Of a DNA stretch of 64,000 bases, positions 22,850 to 33,187 are shown piece after piece. This DNA comes from Arion vulgaris. Taxonomy: Eukaryota > Mollusca > Gastropoda > Stylommatophora > Arionidae. Within the stretch, counting starts at the first letter, position 1, and each line of letters opens with the position of its first letter. Under the pieces are notes generated by a model. That model was given only the letters and a program-made list of their open reading frames with translations. It had not been told where the DNA came from and did no database searches. Position numbers and translations under genes: made by a program. The stretch is taken from contig CM036753.1 in the NCBI GenBank assembly GCA_020796225.1, positions 82,803,941 through 82,867,940 of the forward strand, in the 5' to 3' direction.

Positions 22850-23075
22850 ACACTAATTATCAAACCTGTATGTTAAATTCATGGAGTATAATTTCTTTCA
22901 AGTATATTAAGTTAGCGTATAATGATTTTTGTCCTGCACGTCAAGTTCACGAATAATGGTTTTCTCTCCTGTAAAGTTCATGTAAAATGATGTCCTCTCT
23001 TATATGTTAAGTTCATGTAAAATGATGTCCTTTTATATGTAAGTCATGTAAATGAGGTGATCTCCTGTGTGTTAA
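22850..23075. repeat. Imperfect repeat with TGTTAAGTTCATGTAAAATGA units
   Basis: About five diverged copies of a 30-60-bp unit containing TATGTTAAGTTCATG and ATGATGTCCTCT. Confidence 0.55.
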
Positions 23076-23089
23076 GATCTTCTCCCATC

Positions 23090-23262
23090 CATCCTTGACA
23101 AGAGATAGACAGTTGTGAGATCTATCACAGTAAACGCTGAATTCCGTAGCTCCAGCCACATTTCCAGGGGTCTCTGGTAAAACTGTACTCGTGAATAGTG
23201 CATTTTTTTATGAGTGCATTTTTCTACAGCACAAAGAGGTTTTAATCTCCTACCATAACAAA
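23090..23262 (-). mobile_element. SINE family C fragment (copy 3)
   Basis: The reverse complement carries GGCTGGAGCTACGGAATTC after GTACAGTTTTACCAGAGACC, matching the body of the copies at 0.7 and 15.2 kb. The right end of the family is missing. Confidence 0.6.
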
Positions 23263-23624
23263 CAAACAAATGAAATCATATTCTTATTCATATTTTTCTT
23301 TCTGTGACTAGACAAGAGCATTTCTCAGACTTTTGAGTATTCATCACTAGTAATTTGATGATCAGAATATAAATAAAGAATACCCTCACCCCTCAACTCT
23401 GATATTATCATGTGACATAGACGTATGTGCTTGCTGAAGATTCCCTCCCATATGAAAGATAGCCAGGATATCCATGTTTGCTCGTCATCGTGGTGGGTGG
23501 TGTGTGACGATTTGATTTCATAGATGATTAATGTCGGCTATATAAATAGCTTCCTTACGTTATACCTTTTATACACGGTTCTTGAACTTACGCTGGTATT
23601 TATTTATGTCAACACAGGTGTTTA
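23263..23624. other. Unassigned non-coding stretch
   Basis: No feature recognised. Confidence 0.3.
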
Positions 23625-23825
23625 ATAAGCCGCAGTAGCGTAGTTGTTAGCCAACTCGCTTCTGTGGCTAGTAGTCCGGTTTAATTCCACAGTGGTCGTG
23701 GAATTTTTCCCGACCGAAGCGGCTCTCAGCTCGACACAGCCTCAATTGGGTATACAGAAAAGCACTGGAAAGTAAAGGCGGATGTTGATCACATCACATA
23801 TAGTGTACCGACGGTCAATTCTTCT
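23625..23825 (+). mobile_element. tRNA-derived SINE, family B
   Basis: The head GCAGTAGCGTAGTTGTTAGC looks like a tRNA A box. GTCCGGTTTAATTCCACAGT is a degenerate B box. The body has GACCGAAGCGGCTCTCAGCT. It ends at a CTTCTTCTTC tract shared with the next repeat. Confidence 0.6.
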
Positions 23826-24010
23826 TCTTCAAACACTTCATGTCGACCACTTGTTAACCACTCTGTGTGATTTGTATGTGAACTGAGCCTAAGACCGATT
23901 TTACGTTGTGCCAGTTATACGCCTAGTAGTAGGCCAGCACATTCGATTTCTGTGACGCTTTTTATTTACTAGGGCAGCTTCCCTAGGTCCCTACCTCAGT
24001 CGCCGCTAAC
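23826..24010 (-). mobile_element. Dispersed repeat family G (minus copy)
   Basis: The reverse complement runs GACTGAGGTAGGGACCTAGG, GCTGCCCTAGTAAATAAAAA, AAATCGAATGTGCTGGCC and AACCACTCTG-complement blocks, in the same order as at 4.44 and 36.83 kb. Confidence 0.7.
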
Positions 24011-24489
24011 GATATGCCTTGTATATCATGGCATATGTTACCCAGCAACACATGGGCAAACGATCAACACAAAATACTGGCTTAACACCGTATTACCCTA
24101 TATACCCCTGGGTATAACAAGGATCCCTTTACTTTACCGTGACCTCCTAAACATATGTTACCCGGGGGATGCGACTTTACTTTATTTTTTTTTTATACAG
24201 GTTATTAATAGTTTTTTTGTGTGGTTAATTTCACGTTTCTAAGTTTTTTCCATTTGTCTGATTATTTTTCATACGGTAATGAGAGAGCGGACATGCTTAC
24301 TTCAACAGCATCGATTGTCGGGGAGTTGAAGATGGATAAGGGGGATGTTCTTCGGTCTCTTCGCGAATGCTGGATGAGGACACTAAAATAGATGTTGAAT
24401 CGACCGCTGTACAAGTAGAACTAGATGTTTGAGGGGCAGAGTGAGAGGTGTGTTTAATTAGCGCGCCACAGGTACCATCAGTATGCATA
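24011..24489. other. Unassigned non-coding stretch
   Basis: No gene or repeat family recognised; it includes a run of T near 24190. Confidence 0.3.
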
Positions 24490-24585
24490 CTCTTCGATAT
24501 CTGTTGGGGAGACTGAGCACCTATGTGTCTGCCCGGAGTGCAATGACGTCAGTTTAGTAACCAATAACCAATAACCAATTTCATA
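24490..24585 (+). mobile_element. SINE family F, 5'-truncated
   Basis: TCGATATCTGTTGGGGAGAC, TGAGCACCTATGTG and a tail of three AACCAATA units match, in opposite orientation, the fuller copy at 35.94-36.09 kb. Confidence 0.7.
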
Positions 24586-24734
24586 TTAATGTATATATAT
24601 ATAAATATATAAATATATAAATTATTGGGTTTTCCCGGAAATTACTCCACGAATATTGACGGGGTACTTGCACCGTTTAGCACGGATCTTTTATGATACG
24701 AGGCGATTAGTAAAAAGTATTCTTAAAACTAATT

Positions 24735-24842
24735 CTTCTTCTTCTTTTGTCGTCACACTGCAACCAGGTGCATGGTTTTTTGTTTTGTTGTCTTGCGTTG
24801 TTCAAGTGACTTGGGTGATAGTTATTTGTAAAACTAATTGAA
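24735..24842 (-). mobile_element. LINE family L3 3'-end fragment
   Basis: CTTTTGTCGTCACACTGCAA, then TTGTCTTGCG and CACTTGAACAACG-complement blocks, are the reverse complement of the last about 100 bases of the LINE at 18.9 kb. Confidence 0.75.
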
Positions 24843-25629
24843 ATATGCAATATGACACTGAAGTAAAAATTTACGTCTATTAAAATTGGGACAATTCTTA
24901 AACTAAATTTAGTGAAATAAAATTTCTTTTATTTTTAGATAAGATTGATAGTATAGTTAGTTATACAGGATTTACATGTCAGTGAAATTGATAGCTAAGT
25001 AGGCTTAATAGCTGGTAAACGGATATTTGTGATATTAATATACCCCTTAATCTTGATGTTGTATGTTCTAGAAATATATTTGATCATTTCTGATTCGTAT
25101 AGACTAGAGTTTCCCTAAGAGTGGGCGCTGAAGCGTTCTAGGGGATGGGTGGGTGGGGTAGGGGGATAGGGATAGTGAGTTCAGAAGAATTGGGGGTGGG
25201 GTATTCAGGCTATTAGGTGTCGGAGGCTTTTAAAGAAGAAATTAATAATAAATATTTTAAGTAAATTATTTTCGTAATTTTGCGATTGCATAATCATTTA
25301 AAATTTGAATTCTGCATTTTAATTCATCTTATGCCCGTCTTACATGATCCATTTTTTCATCCATTTTCTATTTCCTGCATATAATCATTTGAAAATTGAC
25401 TATGTATGACAGAAATATATATCAATTGTCGATGTCAAAGAGAAAATAGAGCATGCATACATATGTGGGAGAGGGCGTTGGCAAACTGTTATAATGTGGA
25501 GGGGGAGTTACAAAGTGTATGTTGTGCATAGTGGGCGGTGGGTTGACAAAGTTTGGGAATCTATGGTGTAGACAAAATAAAAGACGAAGTCACAAAGAAA
25601 ATAATTTAATCACGCTGTATATTAGTTAT
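24843..25629. other. Unassigned non-coding stretch with G-rich part
   Basis: A G-rich plus-strand segment (25135-25205, several GGGGTGGG-type runs) stands out. No ORF supported. Confidence 0.35.
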
Positions 25630-26085
25630 ATAGTTAGTTCCTTTCGTGCCAAAGGCGGCACATAGGGCAGAGGTTTTAGACCTTCATGTGATGCGGTTCG
25701 TTGCTAGAAGTTGGAGATCTCGTATGGTTTTACATCCCAATAGTTTAATTTCTTGTTGGATGGTTCTTCGAAGAGAGATCTTAGGTCTTCCACGTTTTCT
25801 TTTCCTAACTGGTGACCACATAAGGACTTTTCGATTAAGTCTCTTTTCGTCCAATCTAAGAACATGACCTAAATATTTCCACCTTCGTTTCCTTATAATA
25901 TTTGATACGGGTTGTTGCTGTGTTCTATCTCTCACTGTGTTGTTCAAAACGAAATCACTCCATTTTACTTTTAGTAATTTTCGGAGACATTTATTCTCAA
26001 AGCTGTCCAGTTTCTTATCAATTTTCTTTGTTGATTTCCAACTTTCACAACCGTAGGCCAGTACAGGAATCATGTATATACATAT
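25630..26085 (-). mobile_element. LINE C-terminal fragment
   Basis: A 129-codon minus-strand frame (26073 to 25684) carries VLAYGCESWKSTKKIDKKL, NKCLRKLLKVKW, NIIRKRRWKYLGHVLR and RKRGRPKISLRRTIQ. These are the thumb/C-terminal motifs of RTE-like LINE ORF2. The RT core is missing. It sits directly next to the 33-bp satellite. Confidence 0.85.
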
Positions 26086-26099
26086 AAATAAATATATAT

Positions 26100-27797
26100 A
26101 TATTAGGGACGGATTAGCCTAATGCATACAAGTTAGCCCATCAAGATTAGCCTAATGCATACAAGTTAGCCCATCAAGATTAGCCTAATGCATACGTAGC
26201 ATCAAGTTAGCCTTGCATCAAAGCGATTAGCCTAATGCATACAAGTTAGCCCATCAAGATTAGCCTAATGCATACAAGTTAGCCCATCAAGATTAGCCTA
26301 ATGCATACAAGTTAGCCCATCAAGATTAGCCTAATGCATACAAGTTAGCCCATCAAGATTAGCCTAATGCATACAAGTTAGCCCATCAAGATTAGCCTAA
26401 TGCATACAAGTTAGCCCATCAAGATTAGCCTAATGCATACAAGTTAGCCCATCAAGATTAGCCTAATGCATACAGTTAGCCCATCAAGATTAGCCTAATG
26501 CATACCAAGTTAGCCCATCAAGATTAGCCTAATGCATACAAGTTAGCCCATCAAGATTAGCCTAATGCATACAAGTTAGCCCATCAAGATTAGCCTAATG
26601 CATACAAGTTAGCCCATCAAGATTAGCCTAATGCATACAAGTTAGCCCATCAAGATTAGCCTAATGCATACAAGTTAGCCCATCAAGATTAGCCTAATGC
26701 ATACAAGTTAGCCCATCAAGATTAGCCTAATGCATACAAGTTAGCCCATCAAGATTAGCCTAATGCATACAAGTTAGCCCATCAAGATTAGCCTAATGCA
26801 TACAAGTTAGCCCATCAAGATTAGCCTAATGCATACAAGTTAGCCCATCAAGATTAGCCTAATGCATACAAGTTAGCCCATCAAGATTAGCCTAATGCAT
26901 ACAAGTTAGCCCATCAAGATTAGCCTAATGCATACAAGTTAGCCCATCAAGATTAGCCTAATGCATACAAGTTAGCCCATCAAGATTAGCCTAATGCATA
27001 CAAGTTAGCCCATCAAGATTAGCCTAATGCATACAAGTTAGCCCATCAAGATTAGCCTAATGCATACAAGTTAGCCCATCAAGATTAGCCTAATGCATAC
27101 AAGTTAGCCCATCAAGATTAGCCTAATGCATACAAGTTAGCCCATCAAGATTAGCCTAATGCATACAGTTAGCCCATCAAGATTAGCCTAATGCATACAA
27201 GTTAGCCCATCAAGATTAGCCTAATGCATACAAGTTAGCCCATCAAGATTAGCCTAATGCATACAAGTTAGCCCATCAAGATTAGCCTAATGCATACAGT
27301 TAGCCATCAAGATTAGCCTAATGCATACAAGTTAGCCCATCAAGATTAGCCTAATGGTGCCATCGATTGCTAATGCATGTTAGCCCATCAAGATTAGCCT
27401 AATGCATACAAGTTAGACCATCAAGATTAGCCAAATGCATACAAGTTAGCCCATCAAGATTAGCCTAATGCATACAAGTTAGCCCATCAAGATTAGCCTA
27501 ATGCATACAAGTTAGCCCATCAAGATTAGCCTAATGCATACAAGTTAGCCCATCAAGCTTAGCCTAATGCATACAAGTTAGCCCATCAAGCTTAGCCTAA
27601 TGCATACAAGTTAGCCCATCAAGATTAGCCTAATGCATACAAGTTAGCCCATCAAGATTAGCCTAATGCATACAAGTTAGCCCATCAAGATTAGCCTAAT
27701 GCATACAAGTTAGCCCATCTAGATTAGCCTAATGCATACAAGTTAGCCCATCAAGATTAGCCTAATGCATACAAGTTAGCCCATCAAGATTAGCCTA
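26100..27797. repeat. 33-bp satellite, left block (about 51 copies)
   Basis: Unit: GATTAGCCTAATGCATACAA then GTTAGCCCATCAA. Most copies are identical; a few differ by one base or are cut short (about 26200-26225, 26475, 27165, 27300, 27350-27375). The near identity points to recent spread. Part of the unit (GCATTAGGCTAAT in reverse) also occurs in tRNA-like SINE heads, for example at about 1532. Confidence 0.95.
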
Positions 27798-28254
27798 TAA
27801 TAGCCGTCCATCGCAAGCGATGATGACAACAATCTCAGACGTGTACTGTTGCACCTCTCTGTGTGTGCGGAGGTGACTGTAGAGTCCAATCCTAGAACAG
27901 AATCCCGACCACAGGTGGGGCATACATGATCAAGGTTAGACATGTGCGTGTTGTGTGCTCTGTCTTTTCGCGCTGCTCGTTTTCTCTGTGACTCAACAAT
28001 ACGATGATTCTCAGCTATTCGGGTTCCTCTTTTGTTGGTACAGCGCCACATTTGGCGATCTTGCGCAAGGATTCCCAGCACGTATTGTCTATATCGAAGC
28101 ATTTTAGAGACACTTTAAGAGTGTCTTTAAATCGTTTTTTCTGTCCACCTGCTAAACGTCTGCCCCCTTCAAGCTCGCCATACATCAACTGTTTTGGGAT
28201 GCGTTTATCAGGCATTCGAGCAACGTGACCGACCCATCTCAGTTGGGCCTTCTG
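27798..28254 (-). mobile_element. 5'-truncated LINE inserted in the 33-bp satellite
   Basis: The insert is 457 bp. The satellite stretch CAAGATTAGCCTA is present on both sides (27785-27797 and 28255-28267), a 13-bp target-site duplication. On the minus strand the protein reads AQLRWVGHVARMPDKRIPKQ, GGQKKRFKDTLKVSLKCFDI, and after a frame change HVCPTCGRDSVLG...HTERC, a CCHC-like zinc knuckle. The 3' end is GATGGACGGCTATTA, shared with 30.95 kb and 12.53 kb. The element was truncated at its 5' end on arrival. Its intact coding motifs suggest fairly recent movement. Confidence 0.93.
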
Positions 28255-28881
28255 CAAGATTAGCCTAATGCATACAAGTTAGCCCATCAAGATTAGCCTA
28301 ATGCATACAAGTTAGCCCATCAAGATTAGCCTAATGCATACAAGTTAGCCCATCTAGATTAGCCTAATGCATACAAGTTAGCCCATCAAGATTAGCCTAA
28401 TGCATACAAGTTAGCCCATCAAGATTAGCCTAATGCATACAAGTTAGCCCATCAAGATTAGCCTAATGCATACAAGTTAGCCCATCAAGATTAGCCTAAT
28501 GCATACAAGTTAGCCCATCAAGATTAGCCTAATGCATACAAGTTAGCCCATCAAGATTAGCCTAATGCATACAAGTTAGCCCATCAAGATTAGCCTAATG
28601 CATACAAGTTAGCCCATCAAGATTAGCCTAATGCATACAAGTTAGCCCATCAAGATTAGCCTAATGCATACAAGTTAGCCCATCAAGATTAGCCTAATGC
28701 ATACAAGTTAGCCCATCAAGATTAGCCTAATGCATACAAGTTAGCCCATCAAGATTAGCCTAATGCATACAAGTTAGCCCATCAAGATTAGCCTAATGCA
28801 TACAAGTTAGCCCATCAAGATTAGCCTAATGCATACAAGTTAGCCCATCAAGATTAGCCTAATGCATACAAGTTAGCCCAT
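28255..28881. repeat. 33-bp satellite, right block (19 copies)
   Basis: Same unit and phase as the left block. The LINE split a single continuous array. Confidence 0.95.
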
Positions 28882-29394
28882 CTACTCGGACGCAAGTGAG
28901 TTGTGGGTTTAATCTCACGCTGGACGTTCTACATTTTTTAGTCACAGATTTTCATTTTAGGGCCGTTAGGATCTTATTGTTGTATTATATATGTAGTGTG
29001 ATATGAAAGAAGTGATATTCGTCGCTTCTGCTGCATCCTTTGCTTGATAAAGGCATTTTGGTTGAAACGTTCTGTGTATTGGGATTGTTTTTGTATTTTG
29101 TAAAACTACAGTACTTTGTTTTTACGTGTTTCAACGTTCTACATGTGAGAAAAGAAATGGGTACCTCCTGCATACTAGGGTTGAGGAACATGATGTGACA
29201 GGCCTTTCATACCCTAGTGTCTGAAAAAACTACGGAAAACTTGGTTTCATTATATATATATATATAATCAGATATATAATATATTCTAATAATATTGTCT
29301 TAATCTATATTAATTATATTAGTTAATTATATTAATTAATCTTATAATATAATATATATATAATCAAATATAATATAATAAATATATATATAGT
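28882..29394. other. Non-coding stretch with PLE-like block and AT-rich runs
   Basis: 28882-28950 looks tRNA/SINE-like (GGGTTTAATCTCACGC). 29035-29115 has TTGATAAAGGCATTTTGGTT followed by GAAACGTTCTG, a module also found at 57.85 kb. 29255-29395 is AT-rich with TATATA runs. Confidence 0.45.
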
Positions 29395-30215
29395 ATGCTG
29401 GATGCAAACACTGCCAATGCCGGTTCCAAGCCCGGATGAAAAAGGTGGAGGACTTGTGCGTGAGGCCAGCTACCTCATCACAAGAAATTGAAAGAGCAAC
29501 AGAAACTTGCAAGAAAGGATAAAGTTGGACTGCAGATAAGCTATGAAAAAACAAATATAATGAAGACACCTATGGCAAGTAATGCAGATATCACCATGGA
29601 ATCTAAAATGATAAAAATAACAGAGCAGTTCACCTATCTAGGTAGCAATTTTGATTGCACAGGAAATGTTAAAAAGAAATTATGATACGAATTGGCAAAG
29701 CAACATCAGCTTTTAAAAGTCTAAATAAAATATGGAACTGCAATTTATACAGTATTAAAACTAAATTACGAATTTTCAATTCAAATGTTGTATCAATCCT
29801 AACATATGCCAGCGAGAGTTGGAAAATGACTAAAGATATAGAAAGCAAGTTGAATGCATTTGAAAATAGATGTCTGTGAAAAATAATGAATATAAAATGG
29901 AACGAATTCAGGAGAAGTGATAAAATCAGAGACATGTCTCAACCACTAGTGACAACTGTTATAAGAAAGAGAAGATGGAGATATGTTGGACACACCTTGA
30001 GGAGAAATGATCAACGAATATCAAAGCAGGCATTGAAGTGGGTCGCAAAGGGTTCAAGAAAGAGAGGTGGACCTAAGGATACCCTGAAACGAACTTTGCT
30101 GAGAGAGGCAGGACATATCGGTCTCAGTTCCATGGAGGAGATAGAGCGGGTTGCCCAGGATAGAGCGGTAGGGAGAAATTACTTGCAGGCCATATGTAAC
30201 GTATAACGATACGAG
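29395..30215 (+). mobile_element. LINE C-terminal part, family with RRNDQ motif (copy 2)
   Basis: Four overlapping open pieces in different frames read KVGLQISYEKTNIMKTP, TEQFTYLGSNFDC, SNVVSILTYASESWKMTKD and VIRKRRWRYVGHTLRRNDQ, then KRGGPKDTLKRTLLREAG and a stop after QAICNV. This is the end of a non-LTR retrotransposon ORF2 from just after the FADD box. Frameshifts near 29685 and 29878 disable it. The first about 95 bases overlap LINE sequence with DANTANAG-type coding. Confidence 0.88.
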
Positions 30216-30234
30216 AGGAATTATTTAATTTATT

Positions 30235-30372
30235 TAATGCTGGATGCAGGAGGGATAATTCCTTTCCTCACTTATAGATCGTTGGCTGCGGAAAATGAAC
30301 ACACAACCCCTTTTATGTCTGATTTGTAAAGTGAACGGTCTACACATTGCGCTAATCCGTTGAACAATATGT
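30235..30372 (-). mobile_element. tRNA-like SINE remnant
   Basis: Reverse complement begins CAACGGATTAGCGCAATGTG, a tRNA-like A-box region like those at 36.06 and 1.53 kb. It ends in GGAATTATCCC-like sequence. Confidence 0.45.
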
Positions 30373-30429
30373 AACTTACATAGCTATTAGTTTTAAATGG
30401 CTGTACCATATGGTCAGATGACTGACTGT

Positions 30430-30830
30430 ACAGTGTTAGTTTTTTCCTTTTATTTGTCATCATCCTCATCAGGTGCCGTGCCGGCTGGTGTAGGCGATCA
30501 TGATCTCCATAAATCTCTGTCTTTGGTGTTTGCTATCAACTCAGATGTTGATGCTCTTCCGTGCCATGAAGTCAGGCTATCCAAAATTTTCTCTCTCTGT
30601 CTTCCTCTGTTTCGTCTACCCTCGATTTTACCTGTTGTCTCAATGTGTTCTAAACATCCCTTCTTCTCCACAAAAATGATGACTGCCTCTTTATTATGTT
30701 GATGATTAGCTTTCTCTGTGTCTTGACCTCATTCAAAACCTCAACATTAGTCATTCTAGCAGTCCATGGTATTCTTACTATTCTTCTGTAAAAACCACAT
30801 CTCTATGGCCCTCATTTATATTGTTTTATT
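30430..30830 (-). mobile_element. LINE fragment, third type
   Basis: On the minus strand RAIEMWFYRRIVRIPWTARM is followed by TNVEVLNEVKTQRKLI, then RGRQRE-type basic sequence and DRDLWRS-type motif in shifted frames. WFYRRILRIPWT is typical of the post-RT region in CR1/Jockey-like elements. Several stops are present. Confidence 0.78.
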
Positions 30831-30879
30831 TATATTGTTTAAAAAATAATAAACTGATGTTGTGCTTCTGGAAAACTGT

Positions 30880-30970
30880 TCGATGATTGGACTTCACAAC
30901 AGAGAGGCGCAGCAGCACACGTATGAAGCTGTTGTCAGCATCGCTTGCGATGGACGGCTATTATTACTGT
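30880..30970 (+). mobile_element. 3' tail of the LINE family seen at 27.8 kb
   Basis: GCATCGCTTGCGATGGACGG then CTATTATTA is the same 3' end, in the opposite orientation, as at 27798. Confidence 0.75.
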
Positions 30971-31034
30971 AGTTCATGATGTTTGGCTAGGTAGACAACT
31001 TAAAGTTGACCACTATATTTTTGGGGTGGACATA

Positions 31035-31260
31035 ATTCAGCATGGCCTCTGTGGTCGCAGATAGTGAAGTTGATAATACGTTGCGCTATTGACCAGGTGC
31101 AGTGGAAACTTCGTGGTTCGAGACCAGCTTGGGCCAAAAGTTATCGGTGTATGCACTGTACGCGTTTTGACTACAGGAAACCCTAATATTTTACTTATGG
31201 ATCTAAATTACAAGTACTTTTAAAGTCGGGGGAAGGTTTGCCTGAAGGGCTATGGACAAT
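31035..31260 (+). mobile_element. tRNA-derived SINE, family D
   Basis: GCATGGCCTCTGTGGTCGCA starts the head, and CTTCGTGGTTCGAGACCAGC is a good B box. A second copy is not evident in the window. Confidence 0.55.
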
Positions 31261-31979
31261 GGCGATAAGGAAAACAAGTCTTTACGCAAAAAATAGTCTT
31301 ATTTTTTTTTCTTTTTGAAGGAAAGATGATACAAAAGTGAATCACAGAGAATGTATTCAGTTGTCTTCGGCTACATTTATTTTTCGTTGAGGACAATCTC
31401 AGGAAACACGATATAATATATTGACAGAGGGTTGTGTGTTCATAGATGGTGCAATCATGTCCGCATTTAGTTCACTGAAATCCAAACCCGGAATTAGATA
31501 AACGTAAAGCATTTCAGTAAAAGGTTCCTTTTGTCCAGGAATATTTCCGGCTTTGTGGACCACGGTGTTTTCTCCAAGTGTAAACAATACAGCTTGCGAT
31601 AATATCAAATCATTCAGGGGAACGGCCAGGTTATCTTTTAGTCATCAACAAAATAGAATCGACACCGTTTATGCTTAATCGAGTGGGCAAAACCGTGAAG
31701 CATTGATAACTTCATAATAGTATATTTCTATTGTTATGTTGATCATTTGGTCCTGACGTCTTAATAACAAGATAAAAGTCACCAACTTTGTGAATCTAAT
31801 CTTTAATCGTTGCTTTGTTTTGTTTTCTCTACTTTCTATGGAAGGACGAAAGCAGAAATTCTCACTAACAAACTTTCATTTTCTTAGTACTCTTAGAGAG
31901 AATATCTTTCTCAATGTAATTTTGTGTGTGTGTTTTGTTTGTTTGTTTAGCAATGATGGGTATTTTAAAATATGGAAAC
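31261..31979. other. Unassigned non-coding stretch
   Basis: No gene supported; T-rich run at about 31300. Confidence 0.3.
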
Positions 31980-32268
31980 TCAAAGAATAAATAAGATTTT
32001 GTTATTTCTGTTGCCAAACTTTTTTGTGTTAGCATTTCACGAGCTTTATCAAGAAAGTCACTATCCTCGTTACACAAGCGACGAAGGTGTAGGTGTTGGG
32101 AGAATGTAAAAGAGTTCCGACAAGCCTATAGATGGGAAGAGGTGTAGAAGAGAAAACTGTACATCATTAGGCTTATAATATACTGATGTTTTGATGCAGC
32201 ACTGATGAATGGTGATGTCCAGAAAGTATACACAAGAAGTGGAGATGTGAGAAGTAAACCACATAGCA
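31980..32268 (-). mobile_element. Penelope-like element fragment (reverse transcriptase)
   Basis: Two overlapping minus-strand frames give VYFLDITIHQ, TSVYYKPNDVQFSLLHLFPS and then CNEDSDFLDKAREML. The pattern FLDxTI...TSxYxKPTD...YLH...HP, followed by C.D..F...A..M, is characteristic of the RT of Penelope-like elements. One frameshift is present. No GIY-YIG domain is visible. Confidence 0.65.
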
Positions 32269-33185
32269 AGATTGAAATTATTTATGAAATTTATGTTGAG
32301 GGCAAACCAGTAAAGACATATCAGTGATCCATCACGTCTGTAATGTTTTCGTGAAATTTAGGTCACAGCTATCAGGTCATATCACTTCTCCAAATTATCT
32401 GTGGGCTATCATCTCTCTAAAATAATAAGTGGTTCACTTATCACTTCTTCAAATTAATAGTGGCCCCATCATCTCTCTAGTATGATCCATAATTCATCGT
32501 TTCTACAAGCTTGCTCTACTTCTTCTAATAAATTTTTCATCTTTAGGTTTCTTCAGTTCCCCTTTGTTTTATATCTCCCCTCCCTCCTTTCCTTCTGTTA
32601 AAAGATCTAATCTACTTTTAGATGTTTACTACAAGACCCAGACAACTATGTAATATTTGTCTGACCACTACCAGTTTTACTATAATTAGTATGGGAAGGT
32701 GGTTGTTTACTATGTCCGGAGCAATGAGTCCACTGTTAGTCTTCACCGCTACCTTTGATTCAGACCATGACGCCCACTACAGATAATATTCAAGAAAGCA
32801 TGTCGTTTGACCTTCCTGCTAAATTTAACAAGTAAGCCATGAAAGACATCACTATTAAAATATATCGACAAGTGATGGTTGGAAACTCAGCACTTAATAA
32901 TCTATCTGGAGTACAGTGATGTCAGCTCAGTAGCTAATAAATAATCATGTCTAGTAGTCACGATTTTTGAAGTGTTTCAAATTTAATCGTTGAGCGTTGC
33001 GCTTGCTTTTCTACATCCGTTTTACGTTGGTTGTCAGATTGATGGAGATTTGATGAATAGATCATATTTTAAATGATTACATTTTTAAGCATCATGTATT
33101 TGATCAGTCGATCACCAACAAATTAACATTGGAAAGCAAACATAGAGAAAACCCAAGTAATGACATTCGCTAGAGAAGAAAACAC
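32269..33185. other. Non-coding stretch
   Basis: Around 32340-32480 CAGGTCATATCACTTCTCC-type phrases recur three times. No gene is seen. Confidence 0.35.
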
Positions 33186-33187
33186 TA

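Noticed and set aside
26100..28881. CRISPR array
   Set aside because: The 33-bp units follow each other without unique spacers, and the context is a eukaryotic satellite.
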